64,000 nt of DNA from Butyricimonas sp. Marseille-P3923 (GCF_900184685.1 NZ_FXXL01000007.1:682001-746000), one strand, 5' to 3'; shown: positions 35,447 through 45,158, counted from the first letter of the stretch. Translations and numbers: made by a program. The notes: generated by a model not told the origin, from the letters alone.

Positions 35447-36007
35447 TTATTCTCCTCGTATTCTACTTAGAGTGGGTAATGTAATACCGAGATAGGAGGA
35501 AATATAACCTAAATTAACCCTGTTGCACAAGCCGGGAAGATCCCGGAGTAGTTTTTCATACCGTTCTTTAGCGGGGAGTGTAAGCCTTTCGATACGCAAA
35601 TCTTGTAATAGCAGAAATGCATCTTGATGAGAAACGCGAGCCCAATTAGCTAATTCGACATTGGTTCGGAACAACTCATTAAGTGTATCTATCGGAATGG
35701 AATATGCTATTGTTTCTTCAAGAGTCTGCACATACTCGAAACCAACCTTGTTCTTTAGAAAGTCCAACGATCCGTAAGTCCAGTCCCCCTCTTTGGAAAA
35801 CCACGTGGTTATTTCTTTACCGTCAGACAGGATATAAGACCTCGTGAGCCCCGATTCTATAAAAAACACTTTCCGGTCGGGCTTGTCTGCCTTTATAATA
35901 TGGGATTTACGGGGAAATAAGTGTTTTTCAAAACGGGAAGTCAATGCCTCTATCGTTTCATGGGATACAGGATACTTTTTTATAATGGATTCTATTATAT
36001 TCTTCAT
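35447..36007 (-). CDS. Crp/Fnr-family transcriptional regulator
   Basis: The 186-residue regulator has a cyclic-nucleotide-binding-type beta-roll (KADKPDRKVFFIESGLTRSY through GDWTYGSLDFL, about residues 25-90) and a long dimer helix. A compact C-terminal helix-turn-helix follows, with LGYISSYLGITLPTLSRIRG (about 166-185). There is no Fnr-type cysteine cluster, so oxygen sensing is unlikely, and the ligand is unknown. Bacteroidetes members of this short type often respond to stress. ATG 36007 (MKNIIES) fits; the in-frame ATG at 36043 falls on the promoter box. Confidence 0.88.
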   Translation of the reverse strand: MKNIIESIIKKYPVSHETIEALTSRFEKHLFPRKSHIIKADKPDRKVFFIESGLTRSYILSDGKEITTWFSKEGDWTYGSLDFLKNKVGFEYVQTLEETIAYSIPIDTLNELFRTNVELANWARVSHQDAFLLLQDLRIERLTLPAKERYEKLLRDLPGLCNRVNLGYISSYLGITLPTLSRIRGE

Positions 36008-36040
36008 GTCAGTTAGCTTTAAATTAGCTGGTGAATTTAA

Positions 36041-36048
36041 CAAAGATA
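36041..36048 (-). promoter_or_regulatory. -7 box for the Crp/Fnr gene (TATCTTTG)
   Basis: A perfect TAnnTTTG 34 nt before the ATG at 36007. Confidence 0.6.
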
Positions 36049-36096
36049 CGGAAAGTCAATTAAAATACAGAATTAGAAATTGAAAATGAAAAATAT

Positions 36097-36104
36097 TACC
36101 TTTG
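36097..36104 (+). promoter_or_regulatory. -7 box for rimO (TACCTTTG)
   Basis: A perfect TAnnTTTG 22 nt before ATG 36126. It overlaps the alternative upstream start at 36102, arguing against that start. Confidence 0.65.
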
Positions 36105-36125
36105 TCGGCAAATTTTGAAAGCAGA

Positions 36126-37412
36126 ATGAAGAAAGTAAATATTATAAGTCTTGGGTGTTCCAAGAATCTCGTGGATACGGAGTTGTTGATGAAGCAATTG
36201 GAGAAAGTAGGGTATAGTGTTGAAGTTGATGTTGAGAATTCCAAGGCTAAGATTGTTGTAATCAATACTTGCGGGTTTATCGGGGACGCGAAAGAAGAAT
36301 CGGTGAACACGATACTGGAACAGGTGGAGTTGAAGAAAGAGGGAAAGGTGGACAAGATATTTGTTATGGGATGTTTGTCCCAACGTTACGAGCCGGAATT
36401 ACAGAAAGAGATCCCGGAAGTGGATGCTTATTTCGGGAAATTTGACTGGAAGGGTATTTTAGCGGAGCTTGGGAAAGAGTACGATGAAAAGCTTCGGAAT
36501 GAACGCCATTTGACGACACCGCCGCATTACGCCTATTTAAAGATATCGGAAGGATGCAACCGTAAATGCTCTTATTGTGCCATTCCGATCATGACGGGAG
36601 AATACAAATCCCGTCCTTTCGAGGAAATCGTTGATGAAGCGGAGCGTTTGGCTAAACAAGGGGTAAAGGAACTATTGGTGTTGGCACAGGATATTACTTA
36701 TTACGGGATTGATAAGTACGGGAAAAATCGACTTGCCGAGTTGGTGGAGCGAATTGCAGATATCAAGGGAATCAAGTGGATAAAATTGCATTACGCTTAT
36801 CCGGCGGGGTTCCCGATGGAGTTGCTGCCCGTGATGCGGGAGCGCGAAAATGTATGCAAATATCTGGATATTGCTTTGCAGCATTGTAGTGATCACATGC
36901 TGAAACAGATGCGAAGAGGGGTAACAAAACAACAGACCATAGACCTCATCAATAAAATTCGAGAAGAAGTACCCGGAATAGCCTTGCGAACCACTTTAAT
37001 GGTGGGACACCCGGGAGAAACGGAAGAGGACTACCGGGAATTGATTGATTTCGTGGAAATGATGAAATTCGAACGTCTGGGGGTATTCCCGTACTCGCAC
37101 GAGGATGATACTTATTGCGACAAGAATTATAAAGATGATGTTGCTGAAGAAATAAAAAATAAGCGGGCGGAAGAATTAATGGAAAGACAGTTGGAAGTGG
37201 CGGCGGCGTTGAATCAAAGTTGGATCGGGAAGAAACTTACCGTATTGATAGATAGGACGGAAGGCGAGTTTTTCGTGGGACGCACGCAATACGATTCGCC
37301 GGAAGTGGATCAGGAAGTATTTGTAACAACCGACCGTCCTTTACAAGTCGGAGAGTTCTATGAAGTGGAAATCACGAGCGCGGAACCGTTCGAACTATAC
37401 GGCGTAATCTAA
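36126..37412 (+). CDS. rimO: Ribosomal protein S12 methylthiotransferase
   Basis: RimO adds a methylthio group to the conserved aspartate of ribosomal protein S12. The 428-residue protein has the three N-terminal cluster cysteines (SLGCSKNLVDTE, NTCGFIGDAKEES, MGCLSQRY) and the radical SAM motif EGCNRKCSYCAIPIMTGEYK (about residues 141-160). The C-terminal TRAM domain ends EITSAEPFELYGVI. The GCSKN-VD context and IPIMTG distinguish it from MiaB. It is transcribed alone and is cytoplasmic. Confidence 0.96.
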   Translation: MKKVNIISLGCSKNLVDTELLMKQLEKVGYSVEVDVENSKAKIVVINTCGFIGDAKEESVNTILEQVELKKEGKVDKIFVMGCLSQRYEPELQKEIPEVDAYFGKFDWKGILAELGKEYDEKLRNERHLTTPPHYAYLKISEGCNRKCSYCAIPIMTGEYKSRPFEEIVDEAERLAKQGVKELLVLAQDITYYGIDKYGKNRLAELVERIADIKGIKWIKLHYAYPAGFPMELLPVMRERENVCKYLDIALQHCSDHMLKQMRRGVTKQQTIDLINKIREEVPGIALRTTLMVGHPGETEEDYRELIDFVEMMKFERLGVFPYSHEDDTYCDKNYKDDVAEEIKNKRAEELMERQLEVAAALNQSWIGKKLTVLIDRTEGEFFVGRTQYDSPEVDQEVFVTTDRPLQVGEFYEVEITSAEPFELYGVI

Positions 37413-37543
37413 AAATTTTATAAAAAATATAGAAACGGAGAATAATTTTTCGTTTTTATTCGTACTTTTACTCATCGAGGTTCATTGAAATTTTGATGAG
37501 TATTTTTTTGTATGACTTTTTACTAACTACAAATATAAATACC

Positions 37544-39727
37544 ATGTTGAATAATCTATTTTGGATAGTACCGGCATGTGCCGTTATCGCACTTCTGTTC
37601 GCGAGGATTTTCTTTAAAGGGATGATGAAAGAGTCGGAAGGAACCGACACGATGAAACGTATTGCCGGACATGTCCGCAGGGGAGCTATGGCTTATTTGC
37701 GACAACAATACCGGATCGTGGGTATGGTGTTCCTCGTGTTGTGTATTCTGTTTGCTTGGATGGCGTACGGTCCCGGGCTGCAAAACCCGTGGGTATGGTT
37801 TGCTTTTCTTACCGGAGGTTTCTTTTCCGGTCTGGCAGGCTATATCGGGATGAAAACCGCAACTTATGCTTCGGCGAGGACGGCAAATGCCGCACGCAGA
37901 AGTTTGAACGATGGATTGAAAGTCGCTTTTCGTTCGGGTGCGGTAATGGGATTAGTAGTGGTCGGCTTGGCTCTGCTTGATATTTCGTTATGGTGGTTAT
38001 TGCTCGATTATTTCGTGGAAGAGGCTACATCCACGGAGAAAGCGATAGTGATCACGACAACCATGTTGACCTTTGGTATGGGGGCATCGACGCAGGCGCT
38101 GTTTGCCAGAGTGGGGGGAGGTATCTTCACGAAAGCGGCCGACGTGGGTGCTGATCTCGTGGGTAAGGTTGAAGCGGGTATTCCGGAAGATGATCCTCGT
38201 AATCCCGCGACCATCGCAGATAACGTGGGGGATAACGTGGGGGACGTTGCTGGTATGGGGGCAGACCTTTACGAATCGTATTGCGGTTCTATTCTTGCCA
38301 CGGCTGCTTTAGGTGCCGCGGCGTTCCGACTGGAAGCGGATATGCAATTTAACGCCATACTGGCCCCGATGCTGATTGCCGCTTTTGGAGTTATCTTATC
38401 GTTGCTGGGTATATTTATGGTAAAAACAAAAGAGGGTGCTTCTCAACAACAATTACTGAGAGCGCTTGACCGGGGGATAAATGTAAGTTCAATTCTTATC
38501 GTGGGCGCCAGTTTCTTGGTGATCTATTTATTGGGATTGAGTTATTGGATTTGCGGATCCGTGATTGTCGGGTTGATAACGGGAATCATTATCGGTAAAG
38601 GAACAGAATATTATACTTCACATGCCTATAAACCGACGCAGGATATTGCCAAGAGTTCGGAAACCGGACCCGCAACCGTGATTATTAAAGGTATCGGTAC
38701 GGGTATGATTTCGACGGCTATCCCGGTTTTCACGATCGTGGTGGGTATTGTACTTTCATTTTTGTTCGCGTCACAATTCGACTTCTCCAACATGTCCATG
38801 GGATTGTACGGAGTGGGTATTGCCGCTGTCGGAATGCTTTCTACCTTGGGTATCACGTTGGCAACGGATGCTTACGGACCGATAGCCGATAACGCGGGGG
38901 GGAATGCCGAAATGAGTCATTTGGGCGAGGAAGTTCGTCATCGTACGGATGCATTGGATGCTTTAGGCAATACAACCGCGGCGACAGGCAAAGGATTTGC
39001 TATCGGTTCCGCGGCTTTGACCGGATTAGCATTGATTGCCTCTTATATCGAGGAAATAAAAATTGGATTGTTACGTATGGGAGAGGAGATTCTGACAGTC
39101 GGGGAAAACACGGTAAGAACGGCTGATGCAACGTTACAGGATTTTATGATTCATTATGATGTTACTTTAATGAACCCGAACGTGTTGGCAGGTATTTTTA
39201 TCGGTTCCATGATGGCATTTGTATTCTGTGGACTGACGATGAATGCCGTCGGACGGGCTGCACAAAAAATGGTAAACGAAGTACGTCGCCAATTCCGTGA
39301 AATCAAGGGTATCATGACCGGAGAAGCAGAACCGGATTACGCTAAATGCGTGGAGATTTCGACTAAAGGCGCCCAACACGAGATGATCTTCCCGTCATTG
39401 CTGGCTATCATTATTCCCGTGGCTATGGGACTTATCTTCGGTGTTGCTGGTGTAATCGGTTTGTTGGCCGGGGGCTTGGGAAGCGGATTCGTGCTCGCTA
39501 TCTTTATGGCAAACTCCGGTGGTGCATGGGATAACGCTAAAAAGTATATTGAAGAAGGCAATCTAGGGGGTAAAGGTTCCGATAACCACAAGGCTACCGT
39601 GATCGGAGATACCGTGGGTGATCCGTTTAAGGATACTTCCGGACCGAGTTTGAATATTTTGATAAAATTGATGAGTATGGTCGCTATTGTTATGGCAGGA
39701 GTGACTTGTGCATATAGCCTTCTCTAA
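37544..39727 (+). CDS. hppA: Membrane-bound pyrophosphatase (K+-dependent type, Na+ and/or H+ pump)
   Basis: This 727-residue integral membrane enzyme, with about 16 helices, couples pyrophosphate hydrolysis to ion transport. Substrate motifs are [20 protein letters not shown] (about residues 199-218), [36 protein letters not shown] and the C-terminal [16 protein letters not shown]. The K+-dependence position reads [10 protein letters not shown], with Ala where K+-independent enzymes have Lys, so a K+-dependent enzyme pumping Na+ or both Na+ and H+ is likely. ATG 37544 is the first Met ahead of helix 1. Confidence 0.94.
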   Translation: MLNNLFWIVPACAVIALLFARIFFKGMMKESEGTDTMKRIAGHVRRGAMAYLRQQYRIVGMVFLVLCILFAWMAYGPGLQNPWVWFAFLTGGFFSGLAGYIGMKTATYASARTANAARRSLNDGLKVAFRSGAVMGLVVVGLALLDISLWWLLLDYFVEEATSTEKAIVITTTMLTFGMGASTQALFARVGGGIFTKAADVGADLVGKVEAGIPEDDPRNPATIADNVGDNVGDVAGMGADLYESYCGSILATAALGAAAFRLEADMQFNAILAPMLIAAFGVILSLLGIFMVKTKEGASQQQLLRALDRGINVSSILIVGASFLVIYLLGLSYWICGSVIVGLITGIIIGKGTEYYTSHAYKPTQDIAKSSETGPATVIIKGIGTGMISTAIPVFTIVVGIVLSFLFASQFDFSNMSMGLYGVGIAAVGMLSTLGITLATDAYGPIADNAGGNAEMSHLGEEVRHRTDALDALGNTTAATGKGFAIGSAALTGLALIASYIEEIKIGLLRMGEEILTVGENTVRTADATLQDFMIHYDVTLMNPNVLAGIFIGSMMAFVFCGLTMNAVGRAAQKMVNEVRRQFREIKGIMTGEAEPDYAKCVEISTKGAQHEMIFPSLLAIIIPVAMGLIFGVAGVIGLLAGGLGSGFVLAIFMANSGGAWDNAKKYIEEGNLGGKGSDNHKATVIGDTVGDPFKDTSGPSLNILIKLMSMVAIVMAGVTCAYSLL

Positions 39728-39757
39728 GTTCCGACTATCTATCCAAGTAGTTGGTGT

Positions 39758-39797
39758 TTGCCCAAGTATACGTGATGAATATACTTGGGCAATTTTT
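39758..39797 (+). terminator. Terminator after hppA
   Basis: A 13-bp perfect stem TTGCCCAAGTATA / TATACTTGGGCAA is followed by a T tract. Confidence 0.9.
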
Positions 39798-39889
39798 ATG
39801 TCCGTTTACTTCAGATAAAAGATAAACCATGAAAGGCTTAACTTTTTTGAAAAATAATCGTATCTTGTAAAAAAATAAAAGAAAGAGAT

Positions 39890-40489
39890 ATGAGTACATT
39901 AAAAGAAGCTTTAGCACATAGAAGAAGTTATTACGCTATTACAAATAAATCATTAATTACTGATAGCGAGATAGAAGATATTGTAAAGTTTGCCGTGAAG
40001 AATATCCCTTCCGCGTTTAACTCCCAAACAACACGAGTTGTTTTGTTATTAGGAGAACAGCACCTGAAATTATGGAATATCGTGAAAGATACATTGCGTA
40101 AAATCGTTTCAGAAGAAGCATTTAAGGCAACCGAGAAGAAAGTCGATACATCATTTGCCGCGGGATATGGTTCCGTGCTCTTTTTTGAAGACCGTACCGT
40201 GGTCGAGGGATTACAAAAAGCATTCCCAACCTATCATGAAAAATTCCCTATATGGTCGCAACATACTTCTGCCATGCATCAGTTAGCTATTTGGACAATG
40301 TTGGAGGATGCCGGCTTCGGTGCTTCGTTGCAACATTACAATCCTTTAATTGATGAAGCCGTTATCGCGGAATGGGGACTACCCGAGAATTGGGAATTAG
40401 TTGCACAGATGCCTTTCGGTATTCCGTTGCAAGAACCCGGGAAAAAAGAGTTTAATCCGTTGGAAGAAAGGGTTCGTATCTTTAAATAA
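39890..40489 (+). CDS. Nitroreductase-family oxidoreductase
   Basis: The 199-residue flavoprotein belongs to the nitroreductase-like family of the small Frm2/YfhC type. The FMN-binding features are the N-terminal RRSYYAITNKS (about residues 12-22), SAFNSQTTRVVLLLGEQHLKLW (in part SAFNSQTTRVVLLLG, about 40-54) and AIWTMLEDAGFGASLQHYNP (about 138-157). It would use NAD(P)H to reduce quinone or nitro compounds, and its physiological substrate is unknown. A weak promoter-like TATCTTGT lies 22 nt upstream. It stands alone before a long hairpin. Confidence 0.88.
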   Translation: MSTLKEALAHRRSYYAITNKSLITDSEIEDIVKFAVKNIPSAFNSQTTRVVLLLGEQHLKLWNIVKDTLRKIVSEEAFKATEKKVDTSFAAGYGSVLFFEDRTVVEGLQKAFPTYHEKFPIWSQHTSAMHQLAIWTMLEDAGFGASLQHYNPLIDEAVIAEWGLPENWELVAQMPFGIPLQEPGKKEFNPLEERVRIFK

Positions 40490-40503
40490 CAAATTTCAGA
40501 ATC

Positions 40504-40550
40504 TATACAAAGTACCCCGGTTTGGTATACAAACCGGGGTACTTTGTATA
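40504..40550. terminator. 21-bp perfect hairpin after the nitroreductase gene
   Basis: The arms 40504-40524 and 40530-40550 are perfect complements (inner part CAAAGTACCCCGGTTTG) around the loop GTATA. It follows the stop by 14 nt and has no long T run. Termination is probable; a protein-binding or mRNA-stabilising role is also possible. Confidence 0.65.
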
Positions 40551-40579
40551 TTCTTCCGGAAAGACTTCTGTCTTGTATC

Positions 40580-40587
40580 TATTTTTG
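40580..40587 (+). promoter_or_regulatory. -7 box for the TonB receptor gene (TATTTTTG)
   Basis: A perfect TAnnTTTG 25 nt before ATG 40612. Confidence 0.6.
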
Positions 40588-40611
40588 AAGCATAATTAAT
40601 TAAAACCGATT

Positions 40612-42993
40612 ATGGAAAAGATAGAAGTTATTACACGAGTTTCAAAATTAGTCATACTCTTTTTATTCGCGGTAACACCGGTGATGCTCAACGGGCAAGA
40701 CAATCGAAAAGTCTTGACGCGGTCGATACGGGGAACCGTGGTAGACGTAGCTTCGGGTTATCCGATTGCTTACGCTTCGGTTGCTCTGCTAGGAAGACCG
40801 GGAACGGGAGCGATCACGGATAGTTCGGGACATTTTATTATAAAAAATGTACCTGTCGGGCGTCACGATATACAGGCATCGTTCGTGGGATATGAATCCG
40901 CTATTTTTAAAGAAATACTTGTCACTTCCTCTAAAGAAGTGTTTCTGAACATTCCGTTGAAAGAGGCTATACGGGAACTGGACGAAGTCACGGTGCGTCC
41001 GAGTCTGAATAAAGAGCAACCGTTAAATAAAATGGCAACGACGGGAGCGAGGATGCTGAGCGTGGAAGAGGCAAGCCGATACGCAGGGGGAATGGATGAT
41101 CCAGCGCGTCTGGTCAGTTCTTTTGCCGGGGTATCACCTGCCATGTCAACGAACGGGATTTCTATTCACGGGAATGCTCCTCACTTGTTGCAATGGAGAT
41201 TGGAGGACGTGGAGATACCGAACCCGAATCATTTTGCCGATTTATCAATTCTCGGGGGAGGTATTCTTTCGGGGTTAAGCAGTCACGTGTTGGGAAATTC
41301 GGATTTCTTTTCCGGGGCTTTTCCCGCCGAATTTAGTAATGCCGTGTCCGGTGTTTTCGACATGAAATTGAGAAACGGGAATAACCGTCGAGTGGAGAAC
41401 ACGATACAAATCGGATTGCTCGGTATGGACTTTGCCTCGGAAGGCCCGTTGACGAAGAAACATAATTCCTCTTATATATTCAATTACCGCTATTCCACGA
41501 CGGGGATACTCGAGAAAGCGGGTATTGTTGACTTCGGGGGTATACTGGATTATCAGGGCTTGAATTTCAAATTTAACATTCCCAAGCGGAAAGCGGGAAC
41601 CTTTTCCGTCTGGGGAACCGGACTGATCGATAAATCCGAAAGTGAATTCGAGAAGAACCCCGAAGAATGGGAATATCTCGGCGAACAGATGGAGAGCGAA
41701 ACAAGTCAGTACATGGTGGCGGGAGGCATCTCTCACAGCTATTTCTTCAACGATAACACGCGATTGAAAACCATTGTTGCCGCTACTTATTTCAGGCATA
41801 AAGGATTTGTTGACTTCTATGATTTCGATTTGAACAAGTACCCGAATCTGGATTTGGTACGTAATAACACGAACTTGATTTTCTCCGCCATATTGAACCG
41901 GAAATTCAGTGCAAAATTTACCAACAAAACGGGTTTTACTTTCACGAAGATGTACTACGACATGGAAATGAACCTGTCCCCGTACACGATGCAACCATTG
42001 GAATTGATATCCAAGGGTGACGGCAACACGAATCTGATCTCCGGGTACACGAGTTCATCCATCGGACTGAGCGACCGGGTAACCCTAAGCGTGGGACTTA
42101 ACGCACAGGTACTCACGCTAAATAATCATTGGACGGTAGAGCCTCGTGCCGGAATAAAATGGCAGGCTACCCCGAAAGCCTCGTTTGCCTTGGCTTACGG
42201 GCTTCATAGCCGGATGGAAAAAATGGATGTTTATTTCGTGCGTACCCGAAGCACGGGTACGGAACCCGTGAACAAGGATTTGGATTTTTCGAAGGCGCAT
42301 CACGTGATGCTTTCGTATGGTTGCAGGTTATCCGATAACTTGAATTTAAGGATTGAACCTTACTTCCAACATCTATTTGATATTCCCGTGATTGCCGATA
42401 GTTCCTATTCCGTGCTGAACCGTGTGGACTTCTACGTGGAGGAAGCCTTGAAGAACAAGGGAAAGGGACGTAACTTCGGGGTAGACGTAACCTTGGAAAG
42501 ATACTTGAATGACGGTGTTTACTACATGATATCCGGTTCGCTTTTCAGTTCCAAATACAAGGGAGGGGACGGCAAATGGCGGAACACGAAATATAACCGG
42601 CAATTTATTATCAATTGTCTGGGCGGCAAAGAGTGGATGTTAGGACAAGACAAGCAGAATATACTGGGAATCAATCTGAAAATGACCATGCAGGGAGGGG
42701 ATCGTTATAGTCCGGTTGACAGGGTGGCAACGCTTGACGCTCCCGATAAAGTGGTACAACATGATGAAACGAAAGCATTCACGAAACAATTCTCGCCGAT
42801 GTTTATCGTCAATTACACGATCAGTTACAAGATAAACAAGAAAAAAGTTTCTCATGAATTTGCCTTGAAAGGCTTGAATGCAACGGGTTGTAAAGAATAT
42901 TACGGTCACGAGTATAACTTTAATACGGGAGAGATCAAGCCGTTGAGAAGTGCAACCGCTTTGCCGAACATAAGTTATAAGTTGGAATTTTAA
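40612..42993 (+). CDS. TonB-dependent receptor with CarboxypepD_reg domain
   Basis: This 793-residue outer-membrane receptor begins with a signal peptide. A CarboxypepD_reg-like domain follows (RGTVVDVASGYPIAYASVAL, about residues 40-59), then a plug domain (RYAGGMDDPARLVSSFAGVS, about 148-167; GISIHGNAPHLLQWRLEDVE) and a barrel ending in a C-terminal Phe (ISYKLEF). It is shorter than SusC and lacks both STN domain and SusD partner, so it is closer to metal-chelate, vitamin or oligopeptide receptors. A LytS/LytTR two-component operon follows 58 nt downstream with its own promoter and may regulate it. Ligand unknown. Confidence 0.88.
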   Translation: MEKIEVITRVSKLVILFLFAVTPVMLNGQDNRKVLTRSIRGTVVDVASGYPIAYASVALLGRPGTGAITDSSGHFIIKNVPVGRHDIQASFVGYESAIFKEILVTSSKEVFLNIPLKEAIRELDEVTVRPSLNKEQPLNKMATTGARMLSVEEASRYAGGMDDPARLVSSFAGVSPAMSTNGISIHGNAPHLLQWRLEDVEIPNPNHFADLSILGGGILSGLSSHVLGNSDFFSGAFPAEFSNAVSGVFDMKLRNGNNRRVENTIQIGLLGMDFASEGPLTKKHNSSYIFNYRYSTTGILEKAGIVDFGGILDYQGLNFKFNIPKRKAGTFSVWGTGLIDKSESEFEKNPEEWEYLGEQMESETSQYMVAGGISHSYFFNDNTRLKTIVAATYFRHKGFVDFYDFDLNKYPNLDLVRNNTNLIFSAILNRKFSAKFTNKTGFTFTKMYYDMEMNLSPYTMQPLELISKGDGNTNLISGYTSSSIGLSDRVTLSVGLNAQVLTLNNHWTVEPRAGIKWQATPKASFALAYGLHSRMEKMDVYFVRTRSTGTEPVNKDLDFSKAHHVMLSYGCRLSDNLNLRIEPYFQHLFDIPVIADSSYSVLNRVDFYVEEALKNKGKGRNFGVDVTLERYLNDGVYYMISGSLFSSKYKGGDGKWRNTKYNRQFIINCLGGKEWMLGQDKQNILGINLKMTMQGGDRYSPVDRVATLDAPDKVVQHDETKAFTKQFSPMFIVNYTISYKINKKKVSHEFALKGLNATGCKEYYGHEYNFNTGEIKPLRSATALPNISYKLEF

Positions 42994-43014
42994 AAATTTA
43001 TAGAGATAAGGTAT

Positions 43015-43022
43015 TACATTTG
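43015..43022 (+). promoter_or_regulatory. -7 box for the kinase operon (TACATTTG)
   Basis: A perfect TAnnTTTG 30 nt before ATG 43052. It supports 43052 as the true start of the (now frameshifted) first kinase gene. Confidence 0.6.
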
Positions 43023-43051
43023 TACGCGTGGAAATAAACAAATATCAAATC

Positions 43052-44103
43052 ATGAATTTGAACACGAAAGGGCAGAAGCTGCTGCATCATATCTTGATAA
43101 ACCCGAAGGCTAAGGTTTGGCGGCACGCTCTCCTGATTGTGGCTATCGCTTCGGTTTCTTTCAACCAGACGTATATAGTTTTTCAACACGGGATTCCCGT
43201 GTTGAAAAACTATACCTGATAGCCTTGTTTGCAGCCTTATCGTATCTGGTCGTTGTCTATTACAATATTTACGTGCTGATTCCCAAGTATCTGATAAAAA
43301 AGAAATACACGTTGTACGGTATAGGAGTTGCTATCTCGGTGATATTGCTTCTGTGCGGGCAGAACTTGATCGAGGATATTACCCGTTCATACTTGGGAGA
43401 AGCGGGAATGAACTATCTCAGTCCGGTATCCTTGATAAACAATATATCTTCTTTTACCACCATCTCTCTCTGTTTGGTGGGTGGATCTATTACCGTGCTG
43501 CTGAAATATTGGATGCTGGAAAACCAACACGTGAGCCGGTTGGAGAAGATGCATATTCAATCGGAAGTGGAGCAATTGAAAGAACAGGTGAACCCGCAAT
43601 TATTGTTCAACATTCTGGATAAAACCGGACGTTTGGCAAACACGGAGCCGGAGGAATCTTCCCGTATGCTATTCAAATTGAGTCAACTCCTAAGATACCA
43701 GTTGTATGATTGTAGCCGCGGCACGGTATTGCTGGATGCTGAAATTCGTTTTCTAGGCAATTACCTGTCACTGGAGCAAATATATTCACGGCAATTCGAA
43801 TACCGGATTTCATCGGAAGGAGAGGTCAGGCGGGTGTTTATCCCACCTTTATTATTTATCCCTTTCGTGCAGTGGTGCGTGATGCAAATATACAAAGAGA
43901 ACCAACAGGGAGTGCTTCACTTGGATTTTAAAGCGGATAAGAAACAGGTTGAATTTGTTTGCGAACACGATCGCAAAACAATTCCCGGGGAAGGCGATCT
44001 TTCAAGAATAAAACAACGCTTGGCTTTCTTGTACAAAACCGATTATTCGTTAGCCCTCGCTGAAAATTCCATTCATTTAACGTTAAAACAGCCGGAATCA
44101 TGA
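43052..44103 (+). pseudogene. LytS-type sensor kinase gene, frameshifted and lacking the phospho-acceptor His
   Basis: Translation from ATG 43052 gives an N-terminus like that of the intact paralogue downstream (NPKAKVWRHALLIVAIA against SPKFRVHRHLLLQLTL) and stops at 43217-43219. The family sequence resumes in the -1 frame at about 43204 (EKLYLIALF) and runs to 44103. The break lies inside a 41-nt perfect palindrome. The His_kinase domain is also degenerate: NPQLLFN replaces NPHFLFN, and the ATP-site segments PFVENAVKHN and GGLGLKNIKRRL are replaced by PFVQWCVMQI and EGDLSRIKQRL. Either a decaying pseudokinase gene, a recoded gene, or a sequencing error at the palindrome. Confidence 0.8.
43174..43214. 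repeat. 41-nt perfect palindrome at the frameshift
   Basis: The left arm TATAGTTTTTCAACACGGGA (43174-43193), a central T, and its exact complement (43195-43214) form the palindrome. It lies within the kinase coding region exactly where the reading frame changes. Confidence 0.9.
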
Positions 44104-45158
44104 TAAAAGACATAGACCGAAGTATACCTGATTTCCTGTCATCCCCCAAGTTCCGGGTACACAGGCATCTGTTATTGCAGTTGACACTTATCTGCATATC
44201 GTCGAGTGTTTTTGCCGACCTGTCGGGAGAGGTACTTGCCACGCGGGAACGGCTCTACTGTTTTATCGGGTTCTATCTCGTGCTTAATTTGGACGTGTAT
44301 TGCAATCTTTATCTCCTTGCACCCCGTTTCCTTATGAGAGATCGTATTTCCAGCTATATATTATCCGTTGTCGGTATGATACTGTTTGCTATCCTGATTA
44401 TATCCGTTTTGCAATCCAGTTTTTATAATCTCTATCAAACAGATCCCGTGTATAACCGGTATATCGTGTTGAATCTTGTTTCTTCAATGATATCAATCGG
44501 GCTGCTTACATTCGGTTCGTCAACCTTGCTACTTATAAAATACTGGATAGAATATAATCAGAGAGTGGATGAATTGGCTTCTTCCACTTTGCAGTCGGAA
44601 CTGAAATTTCTGAAGAAACAAATCAACCCTCATTTCTTGTTCAATATGCTGAATAATGCCAACGTGCTGCTCCGCAAGAACCCGAAAGAGGCTTCCCGCG
44701 TACTGTTTCGTTTGAAAGACTTGCTGCGTTACCAGATAAATGACAGTACCAAAGAGAAAGTATCATTGAACTCGGAGATTCAATTCTTGAGTGATTTCCT
44801 GAATTTGGAGAAAGTGCGGCGGGATAATTTCGAATACCTGATTATGAAAGAGGGAAAAATGGAGCAGTTTTGGCTACCGCCATTGTTGTTTATCCCTTTC
44901 GTGGAAAATGCCGTGAAGCATAATCCGGACACGGAAAACAAGTCGTTCGTCTACCTTTCTTTTGAAGTGACGGACGAGCGTTTGATATTCCGCTGCCAAA
45001 ATTCAAAGCCTGCAATAGCACCGGAACGCGCTGAAGTGGGAGGGTTGGGATTGAAAAATATAAAACGTCGGTTGGAATTGTTATTCCCGGGTAACCATTC
45101 TTTGGAAATTCAAGAAGACGAAAAAACATACACTGTAAATTTACACCTGATATTATGA
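44100..45158 (+). CDS. LytS-type sensor histidine kinase
   Basis: This 352-residue inner-membrane kinase has four predicted transmembrane segments in residues 20-150. A His_kinase domain follows, with the phospho-acceptor in KKQINPHFLFNMLNN (about residues 177-191), the N-box PFVENAVKHN (about 266-275) and the G-box GGLGLKNIKRRLELLFPGN (about 314-332). The ATG overlaps the stop of the frameshifted paralogue (ATGA), and its own stop overlaps the regulator ATG, so the three genes are translationally coupled. It presumably phosphorylates the LytTR regulator next door. The signal sensed by the membrane domain is unknown. Confidence 0.93.
   Translation: MIKDIDRSIPDFLSSPKFRVHRHLLLQLTLICISSSVFADLSGEVLATRERLYCFIGFYLVLNLDVYCNLYLLAPRFLMRDRISSYILSVVGMILFAILIISVLQSSFYNLYQTDPVYNRYIVLNLVSSMISIGLLTFGSSTLLLIKYWIEYNQRVDELASSTLQSELKFLKKQINPHFLFNMLNNANVLLRKNPKEASRVLFRLKDLLRYQINDSTKEKVSLNSEIQFLSDFLNLEKVRRDNFEYLIMKEGKMEQFWLPPLLFIPFVENAVKHNPDTENKSFVYLSFEVTDERLIFRCQNSKPAIAPERAEVGGLGLKNIKRRLELLFPGNHSLEIQEDEKTYTVNLHLIL

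Noticed and set aside
41275-41994. 239-codon open frame on the minus strand
   Set aside because: It is antisense to the TonB-dependent receptor; a shadow of its barrel codons.
43117-43200. Independent start (TTG at 43117) for the second-frame kinase
   Set aside because: The first 28 residues of that frame are unlike the family and overlap the coding sequence of the first frame; a frameshift explains the data better.
43202-43210. Programmed -1 frameshifting at TTG AAA AAC
   Set aside because: The slippery heptamer would be G AAA AAC, which fits the P-site rule poorly, and the palindrome lies upstream rather than downstream. Kept only as an alternative.
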